A DNA stretch of 24,132 bases from DATAVB01 sp040414495. GTDB lineage: Bacteria; Actinomycetota; Actinomycetes; Mycobacteriales; QHCD01. Shown here piece by piece: positions 14,439 to 22,096 of this stretch. Where the stretch lies: the NCBI GenBank assembly GCA_040414495.1, contig JBEDUI010000112.1, positions 1 through 24,132 of the forward strand, in the 5' to 3' direction. A model generated the notes under the pieces. The model was not told the origin of the DNA. It made no database searches and saw only the letters and a program-made list of their open reading frames with translations. The position numbers were made by a program, and so were the translations under genes. How positions within the stretch are numbered: position 1 is the stretch's first letter; each line of letters starts with the position of its first letter.

Positions 14439-15251
14439 ATGTCACAGGTGGCGACGCCGCGCGACCCGGTACGGGAGCCGCTCGCGGCGAAGGTTCCGGA
14501 AATTACCGCCCTGTTCTGGGTGATCAAGGTGCTGACCACCGGCATGGGCGAGGCCGCTTCAGATTACCTGGGCAACATTAATCTCGTTCTTGCCGGCGGT
14601 GTGGGAATTCTTGGTTTCGCGCTTGCCTTGTGGTTGCAATTTCGGGTCCGGCGCTATATCGCGGCGGTGTATTGGTTTGCCGTCGCGATGGTCGCGGTGT
14701 TCGGAACGATGGTTGCCGATGGGCTGCACGTGGCACTGGGAATTCCGTACGTTGTCACGACCGTGTTCTACGCCCTGGCGGTCGCGGTGATCTTTTGGCT
14801 CTGGTATCGCAGCGAGGGCACGCTCTCGATTCACAGCATCGTGACCCGACGACGCGAGACCTACTATTGGATCACGGTGCTGGCGACGTTCGCCCTCGGG
14901 ACCGCCGCCGGCGATTTGACCGCAACCTCACTGAAGCTGGGCTTTTTCACCTCCGGAGTGATCTTTGCCGTCATCATCCTGGTGCCCTTGATTCTGTGGC
15001 GGAAATGGCGGCAAAGCAGCGTCCTGGCATTCTGGTTCGCCTACGTCGTGACCCGACCACTGGGCGCCTCTTTCGCCGATTGGCTGGGCAAACCCCATTC
15101 AATCGGCCACGGGCTGGGCTTCGGGGACGGTCCGGTCGCCGGCTTGGCTACACTCGCAATCGTGCTGCTCGTTTGGTACGTGGCCAGCACCCGGCGCGAT
15201 ATCCAACGCGTGCATAGCGAGCATCGTCCGGGATGGAAAATCGAATCCTGA
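14439..15251 (+). CDS. COG4705-like multi-spanning membrane protein with four internal repeats
   Basis: A 270-residue, very hydrophobic protein with about eight membrane segments. It resembles the uncharacterised COG4705 membrane proteins; no function is known to me. Four repeats each show [FY]W-x9-G-x4-D: W27/GEAASD 37-42, W79/GTMVAD 89-94, W144/GTAAGD 154-159 and W199/GASFAD 209-214. Four in-membrane aspartates in symmetric positions would suit a cation pathway, but this is inference. ATG 14439 follows GAAGGGA by 4 bases; an in-frame upstream extension to 14364 lacks a signal. It stands alone, with a palindrome shared with the next gene in its leader. Confidence 0.85.
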   Translation: MSQVATPRDPVREPLAAKVPEITALFWVIKVLTTGMGEAASDYLGNINLVLAGGVGILGFALALWLQFRVRRYIAAVYWFAVAMVAVFGTMVADGLHVALGIPYVVTTVFYALAVAVIFWLWYRSEGTLSIHSIVTRRRETYYWITVLATFALGTAAGDLTATSLKLGFFTSGVIFAVIILVPLILWRKWRQSSVLAFWFAYVVTRPLGASFADWLGKPHSIGHGLGFGDGPVAGLATLAIVLLVWYVASTRRDIQRVHSEHRPGWKIES

Positions 15252-15327
15252 GTACGACCCGGTAAAAGCTCGGACAAAGAGCGTACCGAGCCATATTGAC
15301 GAAGATGGATGCCTACTGGACGAGGCG

Positions 15328-15354
15328 TATTATGTGTACTACAGCACTGTAGTA
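15328..15354 (+). promoter_or_regulatory. -10 element with overlapping palindrome TACTACAG-CA-CTGTAGTA
   Basis: TATTAT (15328-15333) is a good -10 hexamer; a matching -35 is unclear (TTGACG at 15296-15301 is 26 bp away). The palindrome has perfect 8-bp arms at 15337-15344 and 15347-15354, so it covers the expected transcription start, as a repressor site would. The arms match those at 14330-14348; the spacer is 2 instead of 3 bases. Confidence 0.7.
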
Positions 15355-15425
15355 TCGGGCATAGCTCGCGGTGCCGGCTTCATCCCCCGCAGTCGGTGCC
15401 GCGGGCGTCACACGGGGGTACTGCG

Positions 15426-16748
15426 ATGTCAATGCCGACGGCAGCGGGCGCGCCGATTTACGTCCCGCCCGACCAAACACGGCGCAGCAAAACGTGGCTT
15501 CCGGTCGCGCTGTTCGGATTTTTCGGCCTGCTCGCGCTGATCGGTTCGCTGATGCGGTACTGGATGCTGGTGTGGGAGCGGCCCCGGTATTTCTCGATGA
15601 TCGATACGCGCGTCTATTTCGCCGGCGCGCAGCTGCTGTTGCACGGGGGCCCGCTATATACCATGCGCGTCACCGGAGCGCATCTGCCGTTCACCTATCC
15701 CCCGGCCGCCGCGGTGCTGTTTTCCTGGATGCCGGGCGCGGGTTTGTGGTGGGCCAAAACGGCGTCCATCGCACTTTCCCAGTGCGCATTCGTCGCCTGC
15801 GTCTGGTTGATGTTCCGTTGGCTCCAGGTGCCGCGGCGCATCTGCTGGGGTGTCGCCGGATTCGCCGCGGCCGGCCTGTTCTGGCTCGAACCGGTGCAAG
15901 CGACATTGCATTTCGGTCAGGTGAACCTGTTGCTCATGCTGCTGGTGCTGGCCGATCTGACCCGGCGTCCACGATGGATTCCAGCCGGCGTTCTGATCGG
16001 GATCGCCTCCGGCCTCAAGCTGGTCCCGGCCATCTTTATCGTCTATCTGTTCCTGGTCGGACGGACTCGGGCGGCGCTGACCGCCATCGGCGTTTTCGCC
16101 GCCACCATCGCGCTTGGATTCGTCATCATTCCGTCGCAAAGCGCGGATTACTGGACCCGGTACGCATTGGACAGCAGCCGGGATGGATCAATCGTGCACG
16201 TGAGTAACCAGTCGCTGCTCGCCATGATCTCCCGATTGGCCGGCAGCCCGGCGGCCGGCCACGACATGTGGCTGGTGGCCGCCCTGGTGGTGGGGGCAAC
16301 CGGGTTGTGTCTGGCAACCCTGTTCTACCGCAGCGGTCGTGAGGTCACCGGCGCGCTGACCTGCGCCTGCACCGGCCTGCTGGTCTCGCCGATTTCCTGG
16401 AACCACCACTGGGTGTGGGCGGCACCGGTCGCGATCGCGCTGGGGCACCGCGCCTGGCAGGCCCGCGACCCGTGGGCCGGGTTGGCGCTGCTCGGGTGGC
16501 TGGCGGTATTCGGTAGCGACGTCATCTGGCGCGTACCACGCAGCCACGGCCACGAATATGCCTGGACCGGTTGGCAACTGGTCGGCGGCAATGCGTATGT
16601 CCTCGCCGCGCTGGCCGCCCTCGTGGTGCTCGGCGTGCGTCTGCTGTACGAACACCGACGATCCTCACCCGACCGGAATTCCGCCCGTGCGCGGAATGTT
16701 GCCTGGCCGTCGCGGCGGGCCAACAGCACGGAAACCCCAGCCTCATAA
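15426..16748 (+). CDS. GT87 polyprenyl-phosphate-mannose-dependent mannosyltransferase (PimE-like family)
   Basis: A 440-residue integral membrane protein with about ten hydrophobic helices. The GT-C type first external loop DTRVYFAGAQLLLHGGPLY, then PFTYPP, FGQVNLLLMLLVLADL, SGLKLVPAIF and ISWNHHW are the recurring GT87 blocks. D in DTRVY is the likely catalytic aspartate. The family adds alpha-1,2-mannose to lipid-linked glycans such as PIMs and lipoglycans on the outer side of the membrane; the acceptor here is unknown. ATG 15426 has GGGGG at 15414-15418, 7 bases upstream; ATG 15432 is an alternative. It has its own promoter and a palindrome shared with the preceding gene. narK starts 38 bp downstream. 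Confidence 0.88.
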   Translation: MSMPTAAGAPIYVPPDQTRRSKTWLPVALFGFFGLLALIGSLMRYWMLVWERPRYFSMIDTRVYFAGAQLLLHGGPLYTMRVTGAHLPFTYPPAAAVLFSWMPGAGLWWAKTASIALSQCAFVACVWLMFRWLQVPRRICWGVAGFAAAGLFWLEPVQATLHFGQVNLLLMLLVLADLTRRPRWIPAGVLIGIASGLKLVPAIFIVYLFLVGRTRAALTAIGVFAATIALGFVIIPSQSADYWTRYALDSSRDGSIVHVSNQSLLAMISRLAGSPAAGHDMWLVAALVVGATGLCLATLFYRSGREVTGALTCACTGLLVSPISWNHHWVWAAPVAIALGHRAWQARDPWAGLALLGWLAVFGSDVIWRVPRSHGHEYAWTGWQLVGGNAYVLAALAALVVLGVRLLYEHRRSSPDRNSARARNVAWPSRRANSTETPAS

Positions 16749-16752
16749 CGTC

Positions 16753-16782
16753 TGCCCTCTCAAACCCGCGTCTGGGAGGGCA
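16753..16782 (+). promoter_or_regulatory. Hairpin sequestering the narK ribosome binding site
   Basis: TGCCCTC (16753-16759) is fully complementary to GAGGGCA (16776-16782), and CCC can pair with GGG inside. The right arm contains the narK ribosome binding site GGGAGGG (16774-16780), with the ATG at 16787. A stable stem would block ribosome entry, giving a translational gate or a block on read-through from the GT87 gene. No further riboswitch structure is visible in the 38-bp gap. Confidence 0.5.
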
Positions 16783-16786
16783 TTCG

Positions 16787-18118
16787 ATGACCGCAGCGCA
16801 GAGCGCGAAATCCGCCGTTGCCGTTGGTGGTGGGCGGCGGCTTCTCGAGGACTGGCGACCCGAAGACACGTCGTTCTGGGAACGGACCGGGGCGCGGATC
16901 GCCCGCCGTAACCTGATCCTGTCGATATTCTCCGAACACATCGGCTTTTCGATCTGGAGCCTGTGGTCGGTGCTCGTACTGTTTCTGACCCCGGCGTACG
17001 GCATCAGCACGGACCCGAAAACCGCGGCGGCGGAGAAGTTCATTCTCACCACGCTGCCGACCGCGTTGGGCGCGGGTGTGCGGCTGCCATATACGTTGGC
17101 GGTGGCGCGGTTCGGCGGTCGCAATTGGACGGTCATCAGCGCGGCCCTGCTGCTGGTGCCGACCATCGGCGCGTTCTTCGCGCTGCGGCCAGGGGTGTCG
17201 TACGGGACGTTGTTGGTGATGGCCGCGCTGGCCGGTGTCGGCGGCGGCAATTTCGCCTCCTCAATGGCGAACATCAACGTGTTCTATCCGGGGCGGCTCA
17301 AAGGCGCCGCGCTGGGCCTCAACGCGGGCGGCGGAAATATCGGCGTCGCGGCGGTGCAGTTGGTCGGCCTGGCCGTGCTGGCCACCGCCGGTCGTGGGCA
17401 TCCCCGGATTTTGATTGGTATTTACGTACCGCTGATCGTCTTGGCCGCGCTCGGTGCCGCGCTGTTCATGGACAATGTGGCGCAGATACGGAACGAGCGG
17501 GGCGCGATGCGGGAAGCCTGCCGGCACGCGCACACCTGGATCATCGCGGTCTTGTATATCGGCACGTTCGGCTCGTTCATCGGTTTCGGGTTCGCGTTCG
17601 GGCAGGTGCTGCAGAACGAATTCGGTGCGCATTTTCTCAGCGATGGCAAGGTCGATCCGGTGCAGATCGCCTATTTGACATTTCTCGGCCCGCTGGTCGG
17701 GTCGTTGATCCGGCCGGTCGGCGGGTGGCTGGCCGACCGGGTGGGCGGCGCCCGTACCACGGCGTGGAATTTCGTCGCGATGGCGGCCGCGGCTGCAGTG
17801 GTACTCGCCGCGTCCCGACACGGCTCGCTCCAGCTGTTCTACGTGGGTTTCGTCGCGCTCTTCGTATTCAGCGGGATCGGCAACGGGTCGGTGTACAAGA
17901 TGATTCCGACGATATTCTCGTCGAAGAATCTCGCCAATTCCGTCATCGGGATCGCCGGTGCGGTCGGGGCGTTCGGCGGTGTCCTGGTCAATATCGCGTT
18001 TCGACAGTCCTTTCTGGACTATCACAGCGGCGACGCCGCGTATGTGGCGTTTATCGGGTTGTACGTAATCTGCCTGGTCCTGACCTGGGCGGTGTACCTG
18101 CGCCGGCGAACTCAGTAA
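16787..18118 (+). CDS. narK: Nitrate/nitrite transporter, MFS NNP family (NarK)
   Basis: A 443-residue transporter with about 12 membrane segments. It begins with the cytosolic DWRPEDTSFWERTG typical of NarK-type proteins. The nitrate-signature region is clear: GGGNFASSMANINVFYPGRLKGAALGLNAGGGNIG in two pieces, and the second half has FSGIGNGSVYKMIPTIF. It exchanges or imports nitrate and nitrite across the membrane. ATG 16787 has a strong GGGAGGG 6 bases upstream. It converges with and overlaps nnaR by 7 bp, facing the nitrate/nitrite reductase operon it should feed. It may share transcription with the GT87 gene, as no promoter was recognised between them. Confidence 0.96.
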   Translation: MTAAQSAKSAVAVGGGRRLLEDWRPEDTSFWERTGARIARRNLILSIFSEHIGFSIWSLWSVLVLFLTPAYGISTDPKTAAAEKFILTTLPTALGAGVRLPYTLAVARFGGRNWTVISAALLLVPTIGAFFALRPGVSYGTLLVMAALAGVGGGNFASSMANINVFYPGRLKGAALGLNAGGGNIGVAAVQLVGLAVLATAGRGHPRILIGIYVPLIVLAALGAALFMDNVAQIRNERGAMREACRHAHTWIIAVLYIGTFGSFIGFGFAFGQVLQNEFGAHFLSDGKVDPVQIAYLTFLGPLVGSLIRPVGGWLADRVGGARTTAWNFVAMAAAAAVVLAASRHGSLQLFYVGFVALFVFSGIGNGSVYKMIPTIFSSKNLANSVIGIAGAVGAFGGVLVNIAFRQSFLDYHSGDAAYVAFIGLYVICLVLTWAVYLRRRTQ

Positions 18119-19254
18119 CGCCAATCCCCGCGCTCGGCGCGCTCCGGCTCATACGCGAGCCGGTAGCCGCGCTTGACCACGGTCTGGATGGTGCGGGAAT
18201 CATCCAGGGCCGACCGCAGCCGCCCGACCGCCATCTCGACGGCGTGCTCGTCGTTGCCCTCGCCCGGCAGCACCTTGAGCAGATCGGCGCGGGCGACCAC
18301 CTGGCCGGGGCGGCGGATCAGTTCCCGCAGCAACGACAAATTGGCCGCGCTCAACGGGACGAAGCGACCGTCGATGACCACGGCGTGCCCACGTACATCC
18401 AGCTCGTGCCCGGCTACCGGCAGCACCCGACCGCGCCGGGCCGGGACCTGCTCGACGATCGCCCGGACCAGCGCCCCCAACCGACTGCGGGCCGGCGTCA
18501 GCACCGGAATGTCCTCGGCCAGCAGCGGGCCGGCGGTCACCGGGCCGACGCAGGCCGGCACGACCGACTCCCGCAACGCCGTCCGGACCGCGCCGCCGTA
18601 CCCCGCCGTATCGGCGGCGGCCAGAAAACTCGCGGCGGCCGGCGCGCTGGTAAACGCGACCGAGTCAACCGTGGCGGCCGCGACCGACTCCACCAGCCGC
18701 TGCAGCGGAGTCGGATCGGTGGGCGGAATCCACCGGTAGACCGGCACCTCGATCACATCGGCGCCCTGCGCTCGCAAGGTCTGGACCATGTCCGGCAGCG
18801 GCTCGCCGTGCAGTTGCACCACGACCCGGCGGCCCTCCAATTCGTACGACGCCAACAGGTGCTCGAGCACTTCGCTGGAGGATTCCGACGCCGGCGACCA
18901 GGCGTCGTGCAGCCCGCTGGCCCGGATCGCGCCGCGCGCCTTGGGACCGCGGGCGATCAACGTGGCCCGACCCAGCGTTCCCACCAGCGCCTCGGCCAGC
19001 CCCCAGGTGTCGGCCGCCTCCATCCACCCGCGGAACCCGATCCCGGTCGTGGCCACGACGATGTCGACCGGCGCGGCCAGGCAGCGCTTCGTCGCCTCCA
19101 GCAGTTGGGTGTCGTCGGCCAGCGGCACGATCTGGATCGACGGCGCGTAAACGACCTTCGCGTCGCGCCGCTGCAATGCCGCGCCGAATTCCTCCCGGCG
19201 CCGGGACGCGGTAATGGCGATCGTGTAACCGGCCAACGGCCCGACGGTGCTCAT
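18112..19254 (-). CDS. nnaR: NnaR-type regulator: HemD-like domain fused to winged helix
   Basis: A 380-residue protein. Residues ~1-265 resemble uroporphyrinogen-III synthase (GYTIAITASRR at the start, VDIVVATTGIGFRGW, and VDSVAFTSAPAAASF in the second lobe). Residues ~285-375 are an OmpR/PhoB-type winged helix (PLSAANLSLLRELIRRPGQVVARADLL ... VKRGYRLAYEP, given here in parts). This architecture next to nirBD matches NnaR of Streptomyces and Mycobacterium, which works with GlnR to switch on nitrate and nitrite assimilation genes. Whether the HemD part still makes or senses a tetrapyrrole cannot be told. ATG 19254 overlaps the nirD stop by 4 bp (ATGA). Confidence 0.92.
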   Translation of the reverse strand: MSTVGPLAGYTIAITASRRREEFGAALQRRDAKVVYAPSIQIVPLADDTQLLEATKRCLAAPVDIVVATTGIGFRGWMEAADTWGLAEALVGTLGRATLIARGPKARGAIRASGLHDAWSPASESSSEVLEHLLASYELEGRRVVVQLHGEPLPDMVQTLRAQGADVIEVPVYRWIPPTDPTPLQRLVESVAAATVDSVAFTSAPAAASFLAAADTAGYGGAVRTALRESVVPACVGPVTAGPLLAEDIPVLTPARSRLGALVRAIVEQVPARRGRVLPVAGHELDVRGHAVVIDGRFVPLSAANLSLLRELIRRPGQVVARADLLKVLPGEGNDEHAVEMAVGRLRSALDDSRTIQTVVKRGYRLAYEPERAERGDWRY

Positions 19255-19583
19255 CCGGCCGCAATCTCGACGATGTCTTCGCGGCAGCGGACGGGGTAGG
19301 TCGGTACCGCGGCCTCGGCGTCCAGACACCGACCGCTGGTCAGGTCGAACACCTGCTTGTGCAGCGGCGAGGCGACCGTCGGCACGCCGCCGCGGGTGCC
19401 GACGATGCCGCGGGCGAGTACGTACGCGCCGCTGAAGGGATCCTGGTTGCCCAGCGCGTACAACGCTCCGTCGTGGGTGCGGAACAGCGCCACCTGGACG
19501 TTTTTGATCAACGCGGCGACCCCGCGCTCGGGCAGCAGATCCTCGTATCGGCACACAGCCACCCAGCCTACGGTGGCGGTCAT
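19251..19583 (-). CDS. nirD: Nitrite reductase (NADH) small subunit NirD
   Basis: A 110-residue Rieske-fold protein starting TATVGWVAVCRYEDLLPERG and containing GNQDPFSGAYVLARGIVG and SPLHKQVFDLTSGRC. The cluster-binding CxH...CxxH residues of true Rieske proteins are absent, as is normal for NirD. It is the partner of NirB in six-electron reduction of nitrite to ammonium. ATG 19583 overlaps the nirB stop by 4 bp, and its own stop overlaps the nnaR start by 4 bp. Confidence 0.96.
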   Translation of the reverse strand: MTATVGWVAVCRYEDLLPERGVAALIKNVQVALFRTHDGALYALGNQDPFSGAYVLARGIVGTRGGVPTVASPLHKQVFDLTSGRCLDAEAAVPTYPVRCREDIVEIAAG

Positions 19584-22096
19584 TGCGCGGCACCCTGCAA
19601 GACGGGGACCGGCAGCAGCACCGGACGGGGCTGACCCCGTTCGGTACTGAACGTGATGCTCGGGTCGGGCGCTTCGGGTGCGTTGACGAACGACAGAAAC
19701 CGGCGCAGCCGATCGGGGTCTTGCAGTACTGCGGCCCATTCGTCGGTGTACGTGGCGACATGCTTTTCGATGGCCGCATCGAGTTCGGCCGCGATGCCGA
19801 TGTCATCGTCCACAATCACCGCACGCAGATAATCCAGGCCGCCATCCAACGATTCCAGCCAGGCGGCGGTCCGCTGCAGTCGATCAGCGGTTCGTACGTA
19901 GAACATGATGAATCGGTCCACTGTGCGCACCAGTGTCTCGGTGTCCACATTGGTCATTAGCAGATCGGCGTGCCGGGGCCGGAATCCGCCGTTGCCGCCG
20001 ACGTAGAGGTTCCAGCCGGTCTCGGTCGCGATGATGCCGACGTCCTTGCTCTGCGCCTCGGCGCATTCCCGGGCGCAACCGGAAACGCCGGCCTTGATCT
20101 TGTGCGGCGACCGGATTCCCCGATATCGCAACTCCAATTCGACCGCCAGCCCGACCGAATCCTGCACCCCGTACCGACACCAGGTCGATCCGACGCAGGA
20201 TTTCACCGTACGCAAGGCTTTTCCGTACGCGTGCCCGGATTCGAATCCGGCGCTGACCAATCGGCTCCAGATCGCCGGCAGTTGCTCGACCCGGGCGCCG
20301 AGCAGATCGATCCGTTGGCCGCCGGTGATTTTGGTGTAGAGCCCGAAATCGCGCGCCACCTCGCCAATCACGATCAGTTTCTCCGGTGTGATCTCGCCGC
20401 CGGGAATTCTGGGTACGACCGAATAGGTGCCGTTCTTCTGCAGATTGGCCAGGAAATGGTCGTTGGTGTCCTGCAGCGCGGCCTGTTCGCCGTCCAGGAT
20501 ATGGCCGCGATCGAGGCTGGCCAGGATCGAGGCGACCACCGGTTTGCAGATATCGCAGCCGCGCCCGCCGGTGCCGTGCCGTTCGATCAACTCGGTGAAC
20601 GTGCTGATGCCGGTCACCCGGACAATGTCGAACAGCTGCGCCCGGGTCTGTCCAAAGTGCTCACACAGCGCGCTGCTTAGCTCAACGCCGCTTTCGGCGA
20701 GCAGTGTCTTGAGCAGCGGGGCGCAGGACCCGCAGCCGGTACCGGCCTTGGTGCATGTCTTTATGCCGGCGACGTCCGTGAGACCGTTTTCGGCAATGGC
20801 AGTGCAGATCGCGTCTTTGGTGACGGCGTGACACGAGCAGACCTGGGCATTGCCGGGCAAGGCATTGACCCCGATGTCCGCGCCGCCGGGAGCGATCAGC
20901 GATGCCGGGTCACCCGGCACCGGCCGGCCGACCAGCGCCCGCAACGTGGCGTATTTCGAGGCGTCGCCGACCAGAATTCCGCCCAGCAAGGTCCTGGCGT
21001 CATCGGAGACGACGACCTTGGCGTAGCTGCGTTCGGCTGGATTGGTGAGCGTGATTTCCAGCGCGCCTGGCGTATTGGCCAGCGCATCGCCGAAGCTCGC
21101 GACGTCGACCCCGAGCAGCTTCAATTTCGTCGACGTGTCGGCGCCGGGAAATACCGAGTCGCCACCGAGCAGCCGGTCGGCCACGATCTCGGCCATCGCG
21201 TTGCCGGGCGCGATCAGGCCGTATACCCGCCCGTCGATGCAGGCGCATTCGCCCATGGCGTAGACGTTCTCATCACTGGTGCGACAGGCCTCGTCGACGA
21301 CGATGCCGCCACGTTCGCCTACTGCGAGGCCAGCTTGCCGGGCCAATTCGTCCTGCGGTCGTACGCCGGCCGAAAAGACCACCACGTCCAGGTCGAGCTG
21401 CGAGCCGTTGGCCAATGTGGCCAGCATCCGGCCGCGGTCGGCTTCGATTTCGGCCACCGACGTTCCCAAGTGGACGGTCACGTCCAGGTCCTCGATCAGC
21501 TGCCGGAGCAGGCCACCGCCGCCCTCGTCGACCTGCAGCGGCATGAGTCGCGGTGCCAATTCCACGACATGCGGCGACATTCCGAGCAGCCTTATGGCCC
21601 GGGCCGCCTCCAGGCCGAGTAGCCCGCCGCCGATCACCAGGCCGGCCCGTCGTCCGTGCGTGGTCGCGGCCGCCTTTTCCGCCGCGGCCCGGATCGCGTC
21701 CAGGTCCTCCAGCGTGCGGTAGGTGAAGCAGCCCGGTTGGTCGCGGCCGGGTACCGGCGGTACGAACGGGTACGAGCCGGTCGCCAGGACGAGGGCGTCG
21801 TATCGTTTTGTGTCGCCCTTGTCGGTGGTCACCGTCCTTTGTGTACGGTCGATGTCTGTGACTTTTTCGCCGAGCCGGAGTGTGTATTCGTCGTAACAGC
21901 CAGGTGTCACCAGGTCGAGCGCAGAGTCATCGGCGCCTTCGAAGTACGAGGAGAGCGCGACCCGGTCGTAGGCTCTACGCGGCTCCGCCCCGAATACGGT
22001 GACCTGCCAGGTCCGGTCGATATCCCGTTCGCGCAACGCCTCGACCAGCCGTTGTCCGACCGGCCCGTTGCCTACGACGACCAACTGCCGTTTCAT
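19580..22096 (-). CDS. nirB: Assimilatory nitrite reductase (NADH) large subunit NirB
   Basis: An 838-residue flavo-siroheme protein. The N-terminal FAD/NAD domains begin VVVGNGPVGQRL and include VIGGGLLGLEAA. A BFD-like [2Fe-2S] domain near residues 418-465 has CSCHAV and CTKAGTGCGSC. The siroheme/[4Fe-4S] domain has CVGSTWCRYG near 632 and CARECAEA near 674. It passes electrons from NADH to siroheme and reduces nitrite to ammonium in the cytosol. ATG 22096 has GGAAGGGG 7 bases upstream, while the upstream gene's stop overlaps it by 4 bp. Length is normal. No siroheme synthase gene is nearby, so siroheme must come from elsewhere. Confidence 0.97.
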   Translation of the reverse strand: MKRQLVVVGNGPVGQRLVEALRERDIDRTWQVTVFGAEPRRAYDRVALSSYFEGADDSALDLVTPGCYDEYTLRLGEKVTDIDRTQRTVTTDKGDTKRYDALVLATGSYPFVPPVPGRDQPGCFTYRTLEDLDAIRAAAEKAAATTHGRRAGLVIGGGLLGLEAARAIRLLGMSPHVVELAPRLMPLQVDEGGGGLLRQLIEDLDVTVHLGTSVAEIEADRGRMLATLANGSQLDLDVVVFSAGVRPQDELARQAGLAVGERGGIVVDEACRTSDENVYAMGECACIDGRVYGLIAPGNAMAEIVADRLLGGDSVFPGADTSTKLKLLGVDVASFGDALANTPGALEITLTNPAERSYAKVVVSDDARTLLGGILVGDASKYATLRALVGRPVPGDPASLIAPGGADIGVNALPGNAQVCSCHAVTKDAICTAIAENGLTDVAGIKTCTKAGTGCGSCAPLLKTLLAESGVELSSALCEHFGQTRAQLFDIVRVTGISTFTELIERHGTGGRGCDICKPVVASILASLDRGHILDGEQAALQDTNDHFLANLQKNGTYSVVPRIPGGEITPEKLIVIGEVARDFGLYTKITGGQRIDLLGARVEQLPAIWSRLVSAGFESGHAYGKALRTVKSCVGSTWCRYGVQDSVGLAVELELRYRGIRSPHKIKAGVSGCARECAEAQSKDVGIIATETGWNLYVGGNGGFRPRHADLLMTNVDTETLVRTVDRFIMFYVRTADRLQRTAAWLESLDGGLDYLRAVIVDDDIGIAAELDAAIEKHVATYTDEWAAVLQDPDRLRRFLSFVNAPEAPDPSITFSTERGQPRPVLLPVPVLQGAAQ

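Noticed and set aside
16963..19299. A 778-codon open frame on the plus strand
   Set aside because: It overlaps narK in another frame and runs antisense to nnaR. The translation is arginine- and glycine-rich with no recognisable motif.
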